Shown: positions 16,626 through 24,670 of the stretch, piece by piece | Position numbering within the stretch: the first letter of the stretch is position 1 | Layout of the letters: each line of letters starts with the position of its first letter | From: an uncultured Lachnospiraceae bacterium | GTDB taxonomy: Bacteria; Bacillota; Clostridia; Lachnospirales; Lachnospiraceae | DNA length: 46,593 nt | Assembly: GCA_947176965.1 (NCBI GenBank) | Contig: CAMWSU010000012.1 | Span: 1-46,593 of the forward strand | Reading direction: 5' to 3' | Translations under genes and position numbers: made by a program | The notes under the pieces: model-generated | Told to the model about the DNA's origin: nothing | The model's input: only the letters and a program-made list of their open reading frames with translations | Databases searched by the model: none

Positions 16626-17507
16626 TCAGCCCTTGACTGCACCACCGGTCACACCTTCTACATAGTACTTCTGCAATGCCATGAACAGTGCCGTTACGGG
16701 TACGGCTACCAATACACCGCCCGCGCAGAACCTTGTGAAATATCCCTGATAATCGTTCGTATTCACCCATCTCTGCAATGCGACCGCAACGTTGTAGCCC
16801 TTCTCATAGCCGAACGCTACATAGGAAGCAAATACGTAATCACACCAAGGCGCCATAAATGCAACCAACGCGGTGTAAATAATAATCGGTTTCGAAAGAG
16901 GTACGATCATGCCGATAAAAATCTTCGCTCTCGATGCACCGTCGATTCTCGCTGCCTCATCCAAGGACTTCGGAATCGTATCGAAATAGCCCTTGCACAC
17001 ATAATAACCCATTCCGGAACTCGCTACCGAGATCAAGATCAAGCCCGGTACTGCTCCTGCCTGCGTCAGACCCATCTGCTTTAACAGGAAGTATAAGCAG
17101 ATCATCGTAAGGAAGCCCGGGAACATGCCCAGTACCAGCCACAGATTCATTAACGCTCTGCGCATCTTAAAGCGCATTCTTGAAAGCGCGTAGCTGACGC
17201 ATAATACAAAAATCGTCTGACCAATTGCAACAAAGATCGCAATAATCAAGGTATTTCCATACCATCTTAAGAAGTTGCTCTCACCGCTCAACAGGAATGT
17301 ATACGAGTCAAGCGAAAAATGCTTCGGGAGCAGGTAATCGACCATTCCGCCGAATTCCACTTCCGGTTTATAAGAGCGGAAGCTCTGCAGAACCAAACAT
17401 ACGAACGGAAACAGCCAAATGATGCTGATCACAACCAATATCGCATAGACGATTGCATTGGACAGCTTTTTATGCTGCTTGTGCAGCTTCTTTTCCTCTT
17501 TCATCAT
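16626..17507 (-). CDS. malG: Maltodextrin ABC transporter permease MalG
   Basis: 293 residues, six predicted helices. The binding-protein-dependent permease EAA loop is visible (SLDEAARIDGASRAKIF...P). It pairs with MalF to import maltose/maltodextrins delivered by MalE. The first helix follows a Lys/His-rich start (MMKEEKKLHKQHKK), and GAGGAGGG stands 7 nt before the ATG. It overlaps the malF stop by 4 bp (ATGA), giving coupled translation. No ATPase gene is present in the cluster, so a shared MsmX-type ATPase encoded elsewhere is expected from what is known of Firmicute sugar importers. Confidence 0.93.
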   Translation of the reverse strand: MMKEEKKLHKQHKKLSNAIVYAILVVISIIWLFPFVCLVLQSFRSYKPEVEFGGMVDYLLPKHFSLDSYTFLLSGESNFLRWYGNTLIIAIFVAIGQTIFVLCVSYALSRMRFKMRRALMNLWLVLGMFPGFLTMICLYFLLKQMGLTQAGAVPGLILISVASSGMGYYVCKGYFDTIPKSLDEAARIDGASRAKIFIGMIVPLSKPIIIYTALVAFMAPWCDYVFASYVAFGYEKGYNVAVALQRWVNTNDYQGYFTRFCAGGVLVAVPVTALFMALQKYYVEGVTGGAVKG

Positions 17508-18901
17508 TGGAAGCCCTCCTCATCTCTGACTGACGGCAGAATATTATATACTGCTACCGATACAACCGCCGTGACTAAGAATACCATAATACCGATGACT
17601 GCCGCCATCTTATAGTTCGTATCCTGTACCGTCATCTTATAGAGCCATGTTACAAGCAAGTCGGTATATCCCGCTCCTCCTGTAAGCTCCAATGACTGCG
17701 GTTTTCCCTGACTGAGCAGGTAAATAATATTAAAGTTATTCAGGTTACCCGTAAACTGTGTCAACAGATACGGTCCTGTTACGAACAGCATATAAGGGAG
17801 CGTGATCTTTCTGAATGTCTGGAACGGACTTGCACCGTCGATCTTCGCGCTCTCATAAAGCTCCTCCGGGATATTCATGAGAAGACCCGTTGTGATCAAC
17901 ATGACATACGGAATTCCGACCCATAAATTGATAAGCAGGATTGTCGGTCTCGCCCAGGAAGCTTTCGTCCAGAACGGAAGCGCTGTTTTGATCCAGCCCC
18001 ACTTCATTAAATAGGAGTTCACCAGACCGTCTGCCGCAAACATCTTGCTGACATACAACAGCGATACAAACTGCGGGATCGCGATTGTCATAACGAGAAT
18101 GGTACGCCACATTTTCTTAAATTTAATGCCTTTTTTATTGATGAGGATGGCAACCGCCATTCCCAAAAAGTACGTCAGGAAGGTCGCACAAAACGCCCAA
18201 ACCAACGTCCAGTTTAACACCGTCACAAACGTTTTTCCGAATCCGCCGGTACTTAAGGAAAAGATATTCTTGAAGTTTTCCAGTCCCACCCATGTAAACA
18301 GATTCGTCGGTGACTGATGATTCGCGTCATAATTGGTAAATGCCACACAGATCATGAATACGATCGGCAGCAAAAGAAATAAGAACACACCCGTTACCGG
18401 CACTGCCAGCAGCGTCTTATCAAAATGTTCATCCAACAGCGAGTGCAAATCCTGCTTCACTGTCGCAAGTTTTCTGCCTTCCTTGAGGCGCTTTTCCTCA
18501 TTCATGTTCACACGGACATTCACTCTCCACGCAAACAGAAACGCCACAAGAACAAACAGACTCAATACACCAAACAACAAAATGAAAAAGCTGTTATCAC
18601 CATATGTATATACATAATTTTCATCAAAACCGCCCTGTACCGTTCCGAGCGTTCCGATATCTTTCAAATATTTCGCACCGACTGCAACCATATACCAGAT
18701 AAATGCAATCTCGGTCGCAAGAAATGCGATACCTCTTAAAATCTGTCCTCTCATCAGCGGTCCGAAGCCCATGATGAGAAAGGATACCTTCGTCTTCCAA
18801 TCTCCATGCGCAAAGGTCTGCCCGATTTCTTTACAATCCTTTACCGGTACCTGAAGTGCACCCAAAATCTTTTTTCCAAGACCTTTTTTCTTTTTTTCCA
18901 T
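17504..18901 (-). CDS. malF: Maltodextrin ABC transporter permease MalF
   Basis: 465 residues, longer than a minimal permease because of an N-terminal extension: a Lys-rich start, a short hydrophobic region (FLIMGFGPLMRGQILRGIAF) and an additional helix pair before the core permease domain that begins near residue 165. The EAA loop is PEELYESAKIDGASPFQTFRK (first 20 residues of it suffice for recognition). Strong GGAGGGGG ribosome site before the ATG. Lies between malE and malG in one operon and overlaps malG by 4 bp. Substrate assigned from the GH13, MalQ and MalE neighbours. Confidence 0.93.
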   Translation of the reverse strand: MEKKKKGLGKKILGALQVPVKDCKEIGQTFAHGDWKTKVSFLIMGFGPLMRGQILRGIAFLATEIAFIWYMVAVGAKYLKDIGTLGTVQGGFDENYVYTYGDNSFFILLFGVLSLFVLVAFLFAWRVNVRVNMNEEKRLKEGRKLATVKQDLHSLLDEHFDKTLLAVPVTGVFLFLLLPIVFMICVAFTNYDANHQSPTNLFTWVGLENFKNIFSLSTGGFGKTFVTVLNWTLVWAFCATFLTYFLGMAVAILINKKGIKFKKMWRTILVMTIAIPQFVSLLYVSKMFAADGLVNSYLMKWGWIKTALPFWTKASWARPTILLINLWVGIPYVMLITTGLLMNIPEELYESAKIDGASPFQTFRKITLPYMLFVTGPYLLTQFTGNLNNFNIIYLLSQGKPQSLELTGGAGYTDLLVTWLYKMTVQDTNYKMAAVIGIMVFLVTAVVSVAVYNILPSVRDEEGFQ

Positions 18902-18958
18902 CCTTGACCCCCTCCGGCTCCCGCCCTACGGAAGAGCGCTCATTTTTTGCCTGAAAGT

Positions 18959-18989
18959 CGGGTGCGGAGGGGTTTCCCCCTCCTGCCCG
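18959..18989 (-). promoter_or_regulatory. Intercistronic stem-loop between malE and malF
   Basis: GGAGGGG and CCCCTCC close a short A-rich loop, with an outer CGGG/CCCG pair, about 60 nt past the malE stop. It lacks a U-run. This kind of hairpin commonly protects the binding-protein message and keeps permease expression lower; here that is inference. Confidence 0.55.
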
Positions 18990-19049
18990 TATTTTTGTTG
19001 CTTTCATGAATTCTATTGCTCTGTCAGTCTGCCAAATACCTGTTGTATT

Positions 19050-20396
19050 TTACTGACCTACATAGGACTGCTCAAGCTCCTGGAAGCCCTGTAATACATT
19101 CATCAGCTCATCATCGCTCATACCGTTATAGGTTCCTGCGATCACATCGTCTCCAAGGCTCGTTGCATCCTGCCAATAAGCATCCGGATACTGTCCCTGC
19201 GGAATTGCATTTGCCAGCTGTGCTGCAAGTGCTGCAAGCGCCTCATCAGCCTGAATCGCCTCGCTGCCCTGCGCCGTTAAGTTGGAAGGACCCCAGCCTA
19301 CTGCTTCATATCTTGCAAGCTGTGTCTCTGCATTCGTCAGATACTGAGCGAGTGCCAGACATACGAGCATCTTGCCCTGCTCCGTCTGCGGCTTAACACC
19401 TAAGAGCTTGAATCCGCCGAAACCGCCCATCTGGAAGGTCTCACCATCTACCGTGAAGGTCGGAAGCTTAGCACATGCATAGTTCTCTCCAAAGATATCC
19501 TTTGCCAAGCCGCTGTCCCATGTTCCGTCAATGATCGCGCCGACATTCGTTGCGCTGTTCAGAGAAGAACCGTTTACAAATGTGCTGTTTCCAGCCAGAG
19601 CGATCATTGCCTTTAATGCCTTTACACCGTTATCCGTTGCATAGGTAATGTTAGAAGATGTAAGTGCTCCGGAATCATCCGTATCATAAGTCAGTGTACA
19701 GCCCGTTCCAAAGAAGAACGCGGTCTGATACCAGCCGGAATTGATCTCCATGTAGAAGTTCTTGCCTGCTGCAGAGCAGTCAGCAAGGATCTGATCCAAG
19801 GTGCTCGGATCCGTAACGACACTGCTATCATAATATAAGAAATAGCCGTTATCGGATGTCAGCGGGAACGCATAGATCTGATTACCCATCTTTGCAGCGT
19901 TAACCGCACCCGCATCGTTCTCGCTCTCAACAAAGCTTGCATAATCACCAGTGATCGGTGTTAATGCGCCAGCGGATACAAGACGTCCTAACTGATCCTG
20001 TGCGAAACCGTAAATATCAGCGCCGCCCTCTACGTCTGCGATGATATTACCTGCCGCATCACCCTCGCCTGTCGGCTGGATGTCTACCGTGTAGCCTGCC
20101 ATCTCCGGATGAGCTGCAAAGAACTCATCTGCCTTCTGCTGTGTGAACTCTGTTACTGCCTCTGCAACCCAGATCGTGATCACGCCTGAGCCGTAGTCAA
20201 TGTCCGCAGGAGCACTGCCCTGATCGTCATTGCCGGTCGCAGGAGCGCTGCCCTGATCGTCATTGCCGGATGCTGCCGGCGGGTTGTCATTACTGCTGCC
20301 GCCATCGTTGCCTTTGTTGTCGTCTCCGCCTCCGCATGCTGCAAGGGACATTACCATTGCTGCGGAAAGGAGCATTGCCAATAATTTCTTTTTCAT
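19050..20396 (-). CDS. malE: Maltodextrin-binding lipoprotein MalE
   Basis: 448 residues from ATG 20396 (AGGAGGAGAAAG just upstream). The signal peptide ends LAAC (Cys21), followed by a Gly/Asn/Asp-rich linker containing a duplicated GNDDQGSAPA unit. The body is a family-1 solute-binding protein (ITIWVAEAVTEFTQQKADEF, later GTWDSGLAKDIFGENYACAKLP) that captures maltodextrins outside the membrane and hands them to MalFG. First gene of malEFG; the leader contains several palindromes. A hairpin follows the stop. The specific sugar is inferred from context. Confidence 0.92.
   Translation of the reverse strand: MKKKLLAMLLSAAMVMSLAACGGGDDNKGNDGGSSNDNPPAASGNDDQGSAPATGNDDQGSAPADIDYGSGVITIWVAEAVTEFTQQKADEFFAAHPEMAGYTVDIQPTGEGDAAGNIIADVEGGADIYGFAQDQLGRLVSAGALTPITGDYASFVESENDAGAVNAAKMGNQIYAFPLTSDNGYFLYYDSSVVTDPSTLDQILADCSAAGKNFYMEINSGWYQTAFFFGTGCTLTYDTDDSGALTSSNITYATDNGVKALKAMIALAGNSTFVNGSSLNSATNVGAIIDGTWDSGLAKDIFGENYACAKLPTFTVDGETFQMGGFGGFKLLGVKPQTEQGKMLVCLALAQYLTNAETQLARYEAVGWGPSNLTAQGSEAIQADEALAALAAQLANAIPQGQYPDAYWQDATSLGDDVIAGTYNGMSDDELMNVLQGFQELEQSYVGQ
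20206..20271. repeat. 33-bp tandem duplication in the malE linker
   Basis: Two 33-bp units beginning GCAGGAGC at 20206 and 20239 are nearly identical. They encode the repeated GNDDQGSAPA linker after the lipid-modified Cys, a place where length changes are tolerated. Confidence 0.85.
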
Positions 20397-20420
20397 CTTT
20401 CTCCTCCTAAAATTTTCTTG

Positions 20421-20441
20421 TTGATATGTATGCCATATCAA
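20421..20441. promoter_or_regulatory. 8-bp inverted repeat upstream of malE, possible operator
   Basis: TTGATATG-TATGC-CATATCAA, perfect arms, 25 bp before the malE ATG. A second hairpin, TAAAATGCA/TGCATTTTA, lies at 20457-20478. Either could be an operator for the LacI-family regulator or an RNA structure; no clear -35/-10 pair is seen nearby. Confidence 0.4.
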
Positions 20442-20528
20442 GTTACCTGTTTATCATAAAATGCATTGCTGCATTTTACTTCATTCCTTACGGTCATACC
20501 GCCAATCATCGCGGTGCTTCCCGCCCAC

Positions 20529-20586
20529 TTAATATTTAGGTAATCTATGATTACCTAAATATTAAAAGAGTACGTACTCTTTTAAT
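20529..20586. terminator. Two adjacent perfect palindromes between malQ and malE
   Basis: First: TTAATATTTAGGTAATC and its complement around a 3-nt TAT loop (20529-20565). Second: a 26-bp uninterrupted palindrome with half ATTAAAAGAGTAC (20561-20586), centred on CG. They lie 23-80 bp past the malQ stop, so terminator function for malQ is likely; the CG-centred palindrome could also be a LacI-type operator. Confidence 0.55.
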
Positions 20587-20608
20587 TGGTTCTGCTTTTC
20601 TGTGATTT

Positions 20609-22099
20609 TTATCTGCGGTACACGATAGCAAGTGTCCGAAGCCACTCGCGGCGCTCCTCGGATAATTCTTTTTTCCCGAGACGCCAACGCCAGTTTGTCC
20701 CAATCGTTGCGGGAAGATTCGTGCGCGCTTCCATGCCGAGCTTTAACAGATCCTGCATTTGAAAGATTGCAACATCTGCAACACTTCCGTATGCCAGCCG
20801 GATGATTGCGTCCACAATCTCCTCCTTACTATTTATATTAAGATAATTATATAAAAACGCCAGTTCATACTCGCACTTTTCATTGAAAAATCCCATAAGA
20901 GGCTCGTTATCATGTGTGCCCCCGTATACAACCATGTTGCTATTTGGATAATTGTGCGGTAAAAACTCATGATCGGCGCTTCCGTCAAAAGCAAACAGCA
21001 GGATTTTCATGCCCGGCCATCCCGTGCGCTGCACAAGCCGCTTAACCCCCGGAACAACAACGCCCAAATCCTCGACGATCATCCGGCTTTCTCCAAGCGA
21101 CTCCGATATCGCATCCGTCAGTTTCTTACCGGGTCCCTTCCGCCAATGCCCGTTCCTCGCATGCGCATCCTTCGCAGGAACGCTGTAATAGCGAACCACC
21201 CCGATAAAATGATCAAACCGGATCACGTCATAAAGCTTTGCGTTCGCCTCGATCCGCCTGCGCCACCACGAAAAATCTTCCTGCTCCATCTTATCCCAGT
21301 CATACAGCGGATTGCCCCACTTCTGACCGTCATCCGAGAACGCATCAGGCGGACATCCGGCAACAAGCTGTGCTTTTCCGCTGCGATCCACCTGAAACAA
21401 TTCCCGGTGCTCCCACACATCCGCGCTGTCCATCGAAACATACAAAGGGATATCGCCAATGATACGGATGCCGCGATTGTTCGCATAGCTGCGAAGCCTG
21501 CCCCACTGAGTGAAAAACTGATACTGGCAAAACTTCCAAAACGAAATTTCATCTGCAAGGCGCACCCGATATTCCTTTAATGCTTTTGATTTCCGATCAC
21601 GGATGTCCGGCTCCCATGCCGTCCACTCCGCATTTCCAGAAAACGTTTTCAAAGCCATATAAAAAGAATAACCGTCCAGCCAGCTCTCCTGCTCCCTGCA
21701 AAATGCCCGAAACGAAACATCATCTGTATCAAACCGTTCAAACGCTTTCTTCAGTACAGGAAACCGGTTCTCAAACAGGATTCCATACGATACATCTTCG
21801 TCGTCATCCCCCCATGAAAACGCCTCAATCTCCTCTGTTGTCAACAGCCCGTCCTCTTTCAGAACATCCAGATCAATATAATACGGATTGCCGGCAAACG
21901 CGGAAAACGACTGATAAGGACTGTCTCCGTAACTCGTCGGACCCAGCGGCAGCACCTGCCAATACTTCTGATGCAGATCCACAAGCAAATCTACAAATTC
22001 ATACGCCGCTCTGCCGAATGTGCCGATTCCGTATTTGGAAGGCAGGCTGGCCACCGGAAGCAATATCCCGGCTCCTCTTGTCAGCGATGTCCCTTTCAC
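20609..22099 (-). CDS. malQ: 4-alpha-glucanotransferase (amylomaltase, GH77)
   Basis: 496 residues, standard length. Starts at GTG 22099 with AGGAGG 8 nt upstream. Transfers glucan segments between maltodextrins, releasing glucose, in the cytosol; the intracellular step after MalEFG import. GH77 landmarks: N-terminal RGAGILLPVASLPSKYGIG, then WQVLPLGPTSYGDSPYQS, the nucleophile region DVIRFDHFIG, acid/base region MIVEDLGVV, and YGGTHDNEP. It precedes malE on the same strand but palindromes in between suggest a separate transcript. Divergent from the LacI-family gene. Confidence 0.96.
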   Translation of the reverse strand: MKGTSLTRGAGILLPVASLPSKYGIGTFGRAAYEFVDLLVDLHQKYWQVLPLGPTSYGDSPYQSFSAFAGNPYYIDLDVLKEDGLLTTEEIEAFSWGDDDEDVSYGILFENRFPVLKKAFERFDTDDVSFRAFCREQESWLDGYSFYMALKTFSGNAEWTAWEPDIRDRKSKALKEYRVRLADEISFWKFCQYQFFTQWGRLRSYANNRGIRIIGDIPLYVSMDSADVWEHRELFQVDRSGKAQLVAGCPPDAFSDDGQKWGNPLYDWDKMEQEDFSWWRRRIEANAKLYDVIRFDHFIGVVRYYSVPAKDAHARNGHWRKGPGKKLTDAISESLGESRMIVEDLGVVVPGVKRLVQRTGWPGMKILLFAFDGSADHEFLPHNYPNSNMVVYGGTHDNEPLMGFFNEKCEYELAFLYNYLNINSKEEIVDAIIRLAYGSVADVAIFQMQDLLKLGMEARTNLPATIGTNWRWRLGKKELSEERREWLRTLAIVYRR

Positions 22100-22153
22100 T
22101 CTGCTTTCCTCCTCGAAAATCGCGCTCTTTCTTTCCTGACCGTTTTTCGGATT

Positions 22154-22180
22154 GCGAAAACCTTTTCCAATTGTTTTCGC
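22154..22180. promoter_or_regulatory. Inverted repeat in the malQ leader, candidate LacI-family operator
   Basis: GCGAAAAC and GTTTTCGC (perfect 8-bp arms, 11 bp apart) sit about +14 to +40 relative to the predicted malQ start of transcription. The place suits a roadblock operator for the divergent regulator; the spacing is wider than in typical LacI-family sites. Confidence 0.35.
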
Positions 22181-22200
22181 TTATTTTCGTTCCTTTTGTA

Positions 22201-22229
22201 AATTTAGCACTTTTTCCATTTAATTGCAA
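22201..22229 (-). promoter_or_regulatory. malQ promoter
   Basis: Minus strand TTGCAA (22229-22224), 17-bp spacer, TAAATT (22206-22201), about 100 bp upstream of the malQ GTG. Confidence 0.6.
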
Positions 22230-22340
22230 GCTCTTTTGCGCAATTTTTCTGGATTTAGTGTTATTCTATAGCTTTTTTATGGTAATTTTGTGTATTTTTT
22301 ACAAATTTTTTTCGCATATTTTCGTTTTTACCTTAATTAG

Positions 22341-22369
22341 TTGATTTTTTTACTTTTGGTTACTATAAT
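22341..22369 (+). promoter_or_regulatory. Promoter of the LacI-family regulator gene
   Basis: TTGATT (22341-22346), 17-bp T-rich spacer, TATAAT (22364-22369): near consensus. The leader to ATG 22414 is about 38 nt. Confidence 0.7.
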
Positions 22370-22413
22370 TACTATAAAAAAAATTGCAGATTCGAAAGGG
22401 CGTGACCACACCT

Positions 22414-23418
22414 ATGGCAACAACGATCAAAGACATTGCGAATCGACTTGGCGTTTCTATCAGCACCGTCTCGAAGGGTCTGAACGGCGCAAGCGACATC
22501 AGTGAGGATCTTCGTCAATTTGTCCTCGATACCGCCATTGAAATGGGGTATCAGACGAAGAAAATGAAGAAGGCAGAGAATAAGAAGCTTGCTCTTTTTA
22601 TAGAAAATATGAATTATGATACGCCGGAAAGTTTTGGCTATGATCTCGTACTCGGTTTTCGTCAGGTGGCGCTGCGCGACGATTGGGACGTCACGATTTT
22701 TCCGGTCACACCCGAATTCCAAACGCAGAACAAATATGACAGCTACCTTTTGAAAAACGGCTACAGCGGCGCATTCCTTGTCGGCTTTGCCCTTCAGGAT
22801 TCCTGGATGGGACAGCTTACGCATTGTAAAGTGCCGACCGTCCTTCTTGATAATTTTATTGAAAGAAACACCTATGTCGGTTCCGTGGAAACAGACAGTG
22901 CGGAGGGCATTGACTTAGCGGTGGAGCACTTGATCCGGCTCGGCCATACAAAGATTGCTTTTTTTAACGGCTCACCCCACTCCATGATCACTGCGAGGCG
23001 CTATGATGCGTTTATCACCAGTATGGAAGCCCATCATATCCCGATCAATCCCGACCTTGTCACATTCGGGCATTATGTGAAGGATTCCGCCAAATATCAT
23101 GTTCCCAAGCTTTTATCAAGCGGCGCAACGGCGATCGTATGCTGTTCCGACAGCATTGCGGAGGGCGTGATCGAGGAGTGTGCGAAACGCGGCATCCGCA
23201 TTCCGCAGGACATTAGTGTGATCGGCTTCGACGATCTACCGTTTGCCGCCACGCTCACGCCGCCGCTTACGACTGTGCGGCAGGACCGCCTCGATCTCGG
23301 CAAGGGCGCCTATCATGTGTTGAACAACCTGATCAATCATGTATCGATCAGCCGCACCGTCATGCGCGCAAAACTGATCGAGCGCAATTCGACCGCTCCG
23401 GTAAATACCACGACATAA
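22414..23418 (+). CDS. LacI-family transcriptional regulator, probable maltodextrin regulator (MalR-like)
   Basis: 334 residues from ATG 22414; an in-frame TTG at 22384 would add ten residues. N-terminal HTH: TIKDIANRLGVSISTVSKGL, then the hinge helix region; residues from about 60 onward form a periplasmic-binding-like sugar sensor (FGYDLVLGFRQVALRDDWDV, AIVCCSDSIAEG, VIGFDDLPFAATLTPPLTTV). Such proteins repress sugar operons until inducer binds. Divergence from malQ and closeness to malEFG make those the obvious targets, with inverted repeats at 22154, 20421 and 20561 as candidate sites. The ligand is not shown by sequence. Confidence 0.9.
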   Translation: MATTIKDIANRLGVSISTVSKGLNGASDISEDLRQFVLDTAIEMGYQTKKMKKAENKKLALFIENMNYDTPESFGYDLVLGFRQVALRDDWDVTIFPVTPEFQTQNKYDSYLLKNGYSGAFLVGFALQDSWMGQLTHCKVPTVLLDNFIERNTYVGSVETDSAEGIDLAVEHLIRLGHTKIAFFNGSPHSMITARRYDAFITSMEAHHIPINPDLVTFGHYVKDSAKYHVPKLLSSGATAIVCCSDSIAEGVIEECAKRGIRIPQDISVIGFDDLPFAATLTPPLTTVRQDRLDLGKGAYHVLNNLINHVSISRTVMRAKLIERNSTAPVNTTT

Positions 23419-23426
23419 TGAAATCA

Positions 23427-23455
23427 TGACCGCGGCAGGCATTTTGCCGCGGTCA
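23427..23455. terminator. Bidirectional terminator-like hairpin
   Basis: TGACCGCGGCA pairs with TGCCGCGGTCA around a 7-nt loop, between the convergent LacI-family and reductase genes. The tail ACGATTTACG has few U residues, so efficiency is uncertain. Confidence 0.6.
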
Positions 23456-23459
23456 CGAT

Positions 23460-24446
23460 TTACGTGCTGTAAGACTCCAATTCTTTTGCTATCTTTTGAT
23501 AGTTCGGGAGCTCCACTCCGTAACGCTCCGCCATTCTCACGACCTCATAGATCAGTCCGTCAATTTCCGATGGCTTTCCCGCCGCAATATCACGCTGCAT
23601 GGAAGTAGACGCTTCGGGCGAAAGCGCATCCAGGATTGCGAGGTTGTTTCTGACAATGTCAACCTGAAACGATATGCCCATTGCTTCCGCAAGCTTGTCC
23701 ATCTCTTTCACCAGCGCCACAAAGGTATCCCGCTCGTCTCCCGTCACCTGAAAACGTTCGGCATTGGCATTAAAATACAGCCCTGCTGCCGCCATTGGCG
23801 ACACATACGAAAACTTTTGCAGGGCATCCCGTCGGATATTTTCGGAAAGCACCGCCTCAATTCCACTCTGGCGCAAATCCTCCGCCACAATAAATAATTC
23901 CCGTCGAAGTTCATCCGAATCGCGCACACCATAAACAATGCGAAAGATCGTACCGTTCATTTGGATCGTACCCGGTTCCCTGATCTTTGCCGCAATATAG
24001 ATACAGCCGTCCGTCACCAAAAGCTCCGGCAGCAATTTTTGCAGTTTTGCACCGGTTCCGTACAAGTTCAGAATCGGTATCACGATCGTTTCTTTTTTTG
24101 ACACCTCTCTGATAAACGGCACCACTTGCTCTAATGAATATCCTTTGACGCACACGAAGATCACATCGGGTCTGCCCGCAGATATTTCCATGACTTTTTC
24201 CGCAGACTCTTCCGCGGATACTTCCGCGGATTTTTGTGCGAGCTGATTCATATATTCACTCATCTCATATGCAGCAATCGGTGAAACGACCTCCGTTCCT
24301 TTCACAGTCTCCAACCGGATTCCCTGCGTACGAATCTGTTCAAGATGCTCGCCCCGCGCGATCACCGTGATATCCTTTCCCGCTCTTGCCATATACGCCG
24401 CGATACAGCCTCCCGTTCCGCCGGCACCGATCACACAATATTTCAT
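23460..24446 (-). CDS. 2-dehydropantoate 2-reductase family protein (PanE/ApbA)
   Basis: 328 residues from ATG 24446 (AAAGGGA 6 nt upstream). N-terminal Rossmann NADPH-binding motif VIGAGGTGGCIAAYMARAG; C-terminal helical domain with KFSYVSPMAAAGLYF and PSEIDGLIYEVVRMAE, matching the catalytic Lys and the EIDxL...G region of the family. Reduces ketopantoate to pantoate for coenzyme A synthesis, or a related 2-keto acid, since many paralogues exist. An unusual low-complexity insert SAEVSAEESAEK around residue 77 is encoded by short TCCGCGGA-type repeats. No other pantothenate genes are nearby, so I leave the symbol blank. Confidence 0.88.
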   Translation of the reverse strand: MKYCVIGAGGTGGCIAAYMARAGKDITVIARGEHLEQIRTQGIRLETVKGTEVVSPIAAYEMSEYMNQLAQKSAEVSAEESAEKVMEISAGRPDVIFVCVKGYSLEQVVPFIREVSKKETIVIPILNLYGTGAKLQKLLPELLVTDGCIYIAAKIREPGTIQMNGTIFRIVYGVRDSDELRRELFIVAEDLRQSGIEAVLSENIRRDALQKFSYVSPMAAAGLYFNANAERFQVTGDERDTFVALVKEMDKLAEAMGISFQVDIVRNNLAILDALSPEASTSMQRDIAAGKPSEIDGLIYEVVRMAERYGVELPNYQKIAKELESYST

Positions 24447-24563
24447 CTCTATTCCCTTTCTGTTATTGCATGTATTTTTTGCACATAACGGATACAATAC
24501 GTTACGGCTATTTTATTCGGGCATACTATTACCGTTCGGTTACACCAATACCGATCTACCATC

Positions 24564-24591
24564 ATTATACGCGGATCGACGCGGCACGCAA
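24564..24591 (-). promoter_or_regulatory. Possible promoter of the reductase gene
   Basis: Minus strand TTGCGT (24591-24586), 16-bp spacer, TATAAT (24569-24564), 120 bp before the ATG. Confidence 0.4.
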
Positions 24592-24601
24592 GTATCATTC
24601 A

Positions 24602-24639
24602 CAGGTAATTGCGAAATGCATGCGCTTCGCAATTACCTG
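24602..24639. repeat. Perfect 14-bp inverted repeat
   Basis: CAGGTAATTGCGAA and its complement flank a 10-nt ATGCAT-containing loop, 32 bp before the carrier gene. No U-run on either side. Similar to other AGGTAAT-containing palindromes in this window (20529) and possibly a dispersed intergenic repeat or an operator. Confidence 0.6.
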
Positions 24640-24670
24640 ATAACATTCAAAAAGAAAGGACCGCCCCCTC

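Noticed and set aside
21580-22344. 254-codon plus-strand ORF
   Set aside because: Antisense to malQ and its promoter, Ser/Pro/His-rich composition typical of shadow frames, no ribosome site.
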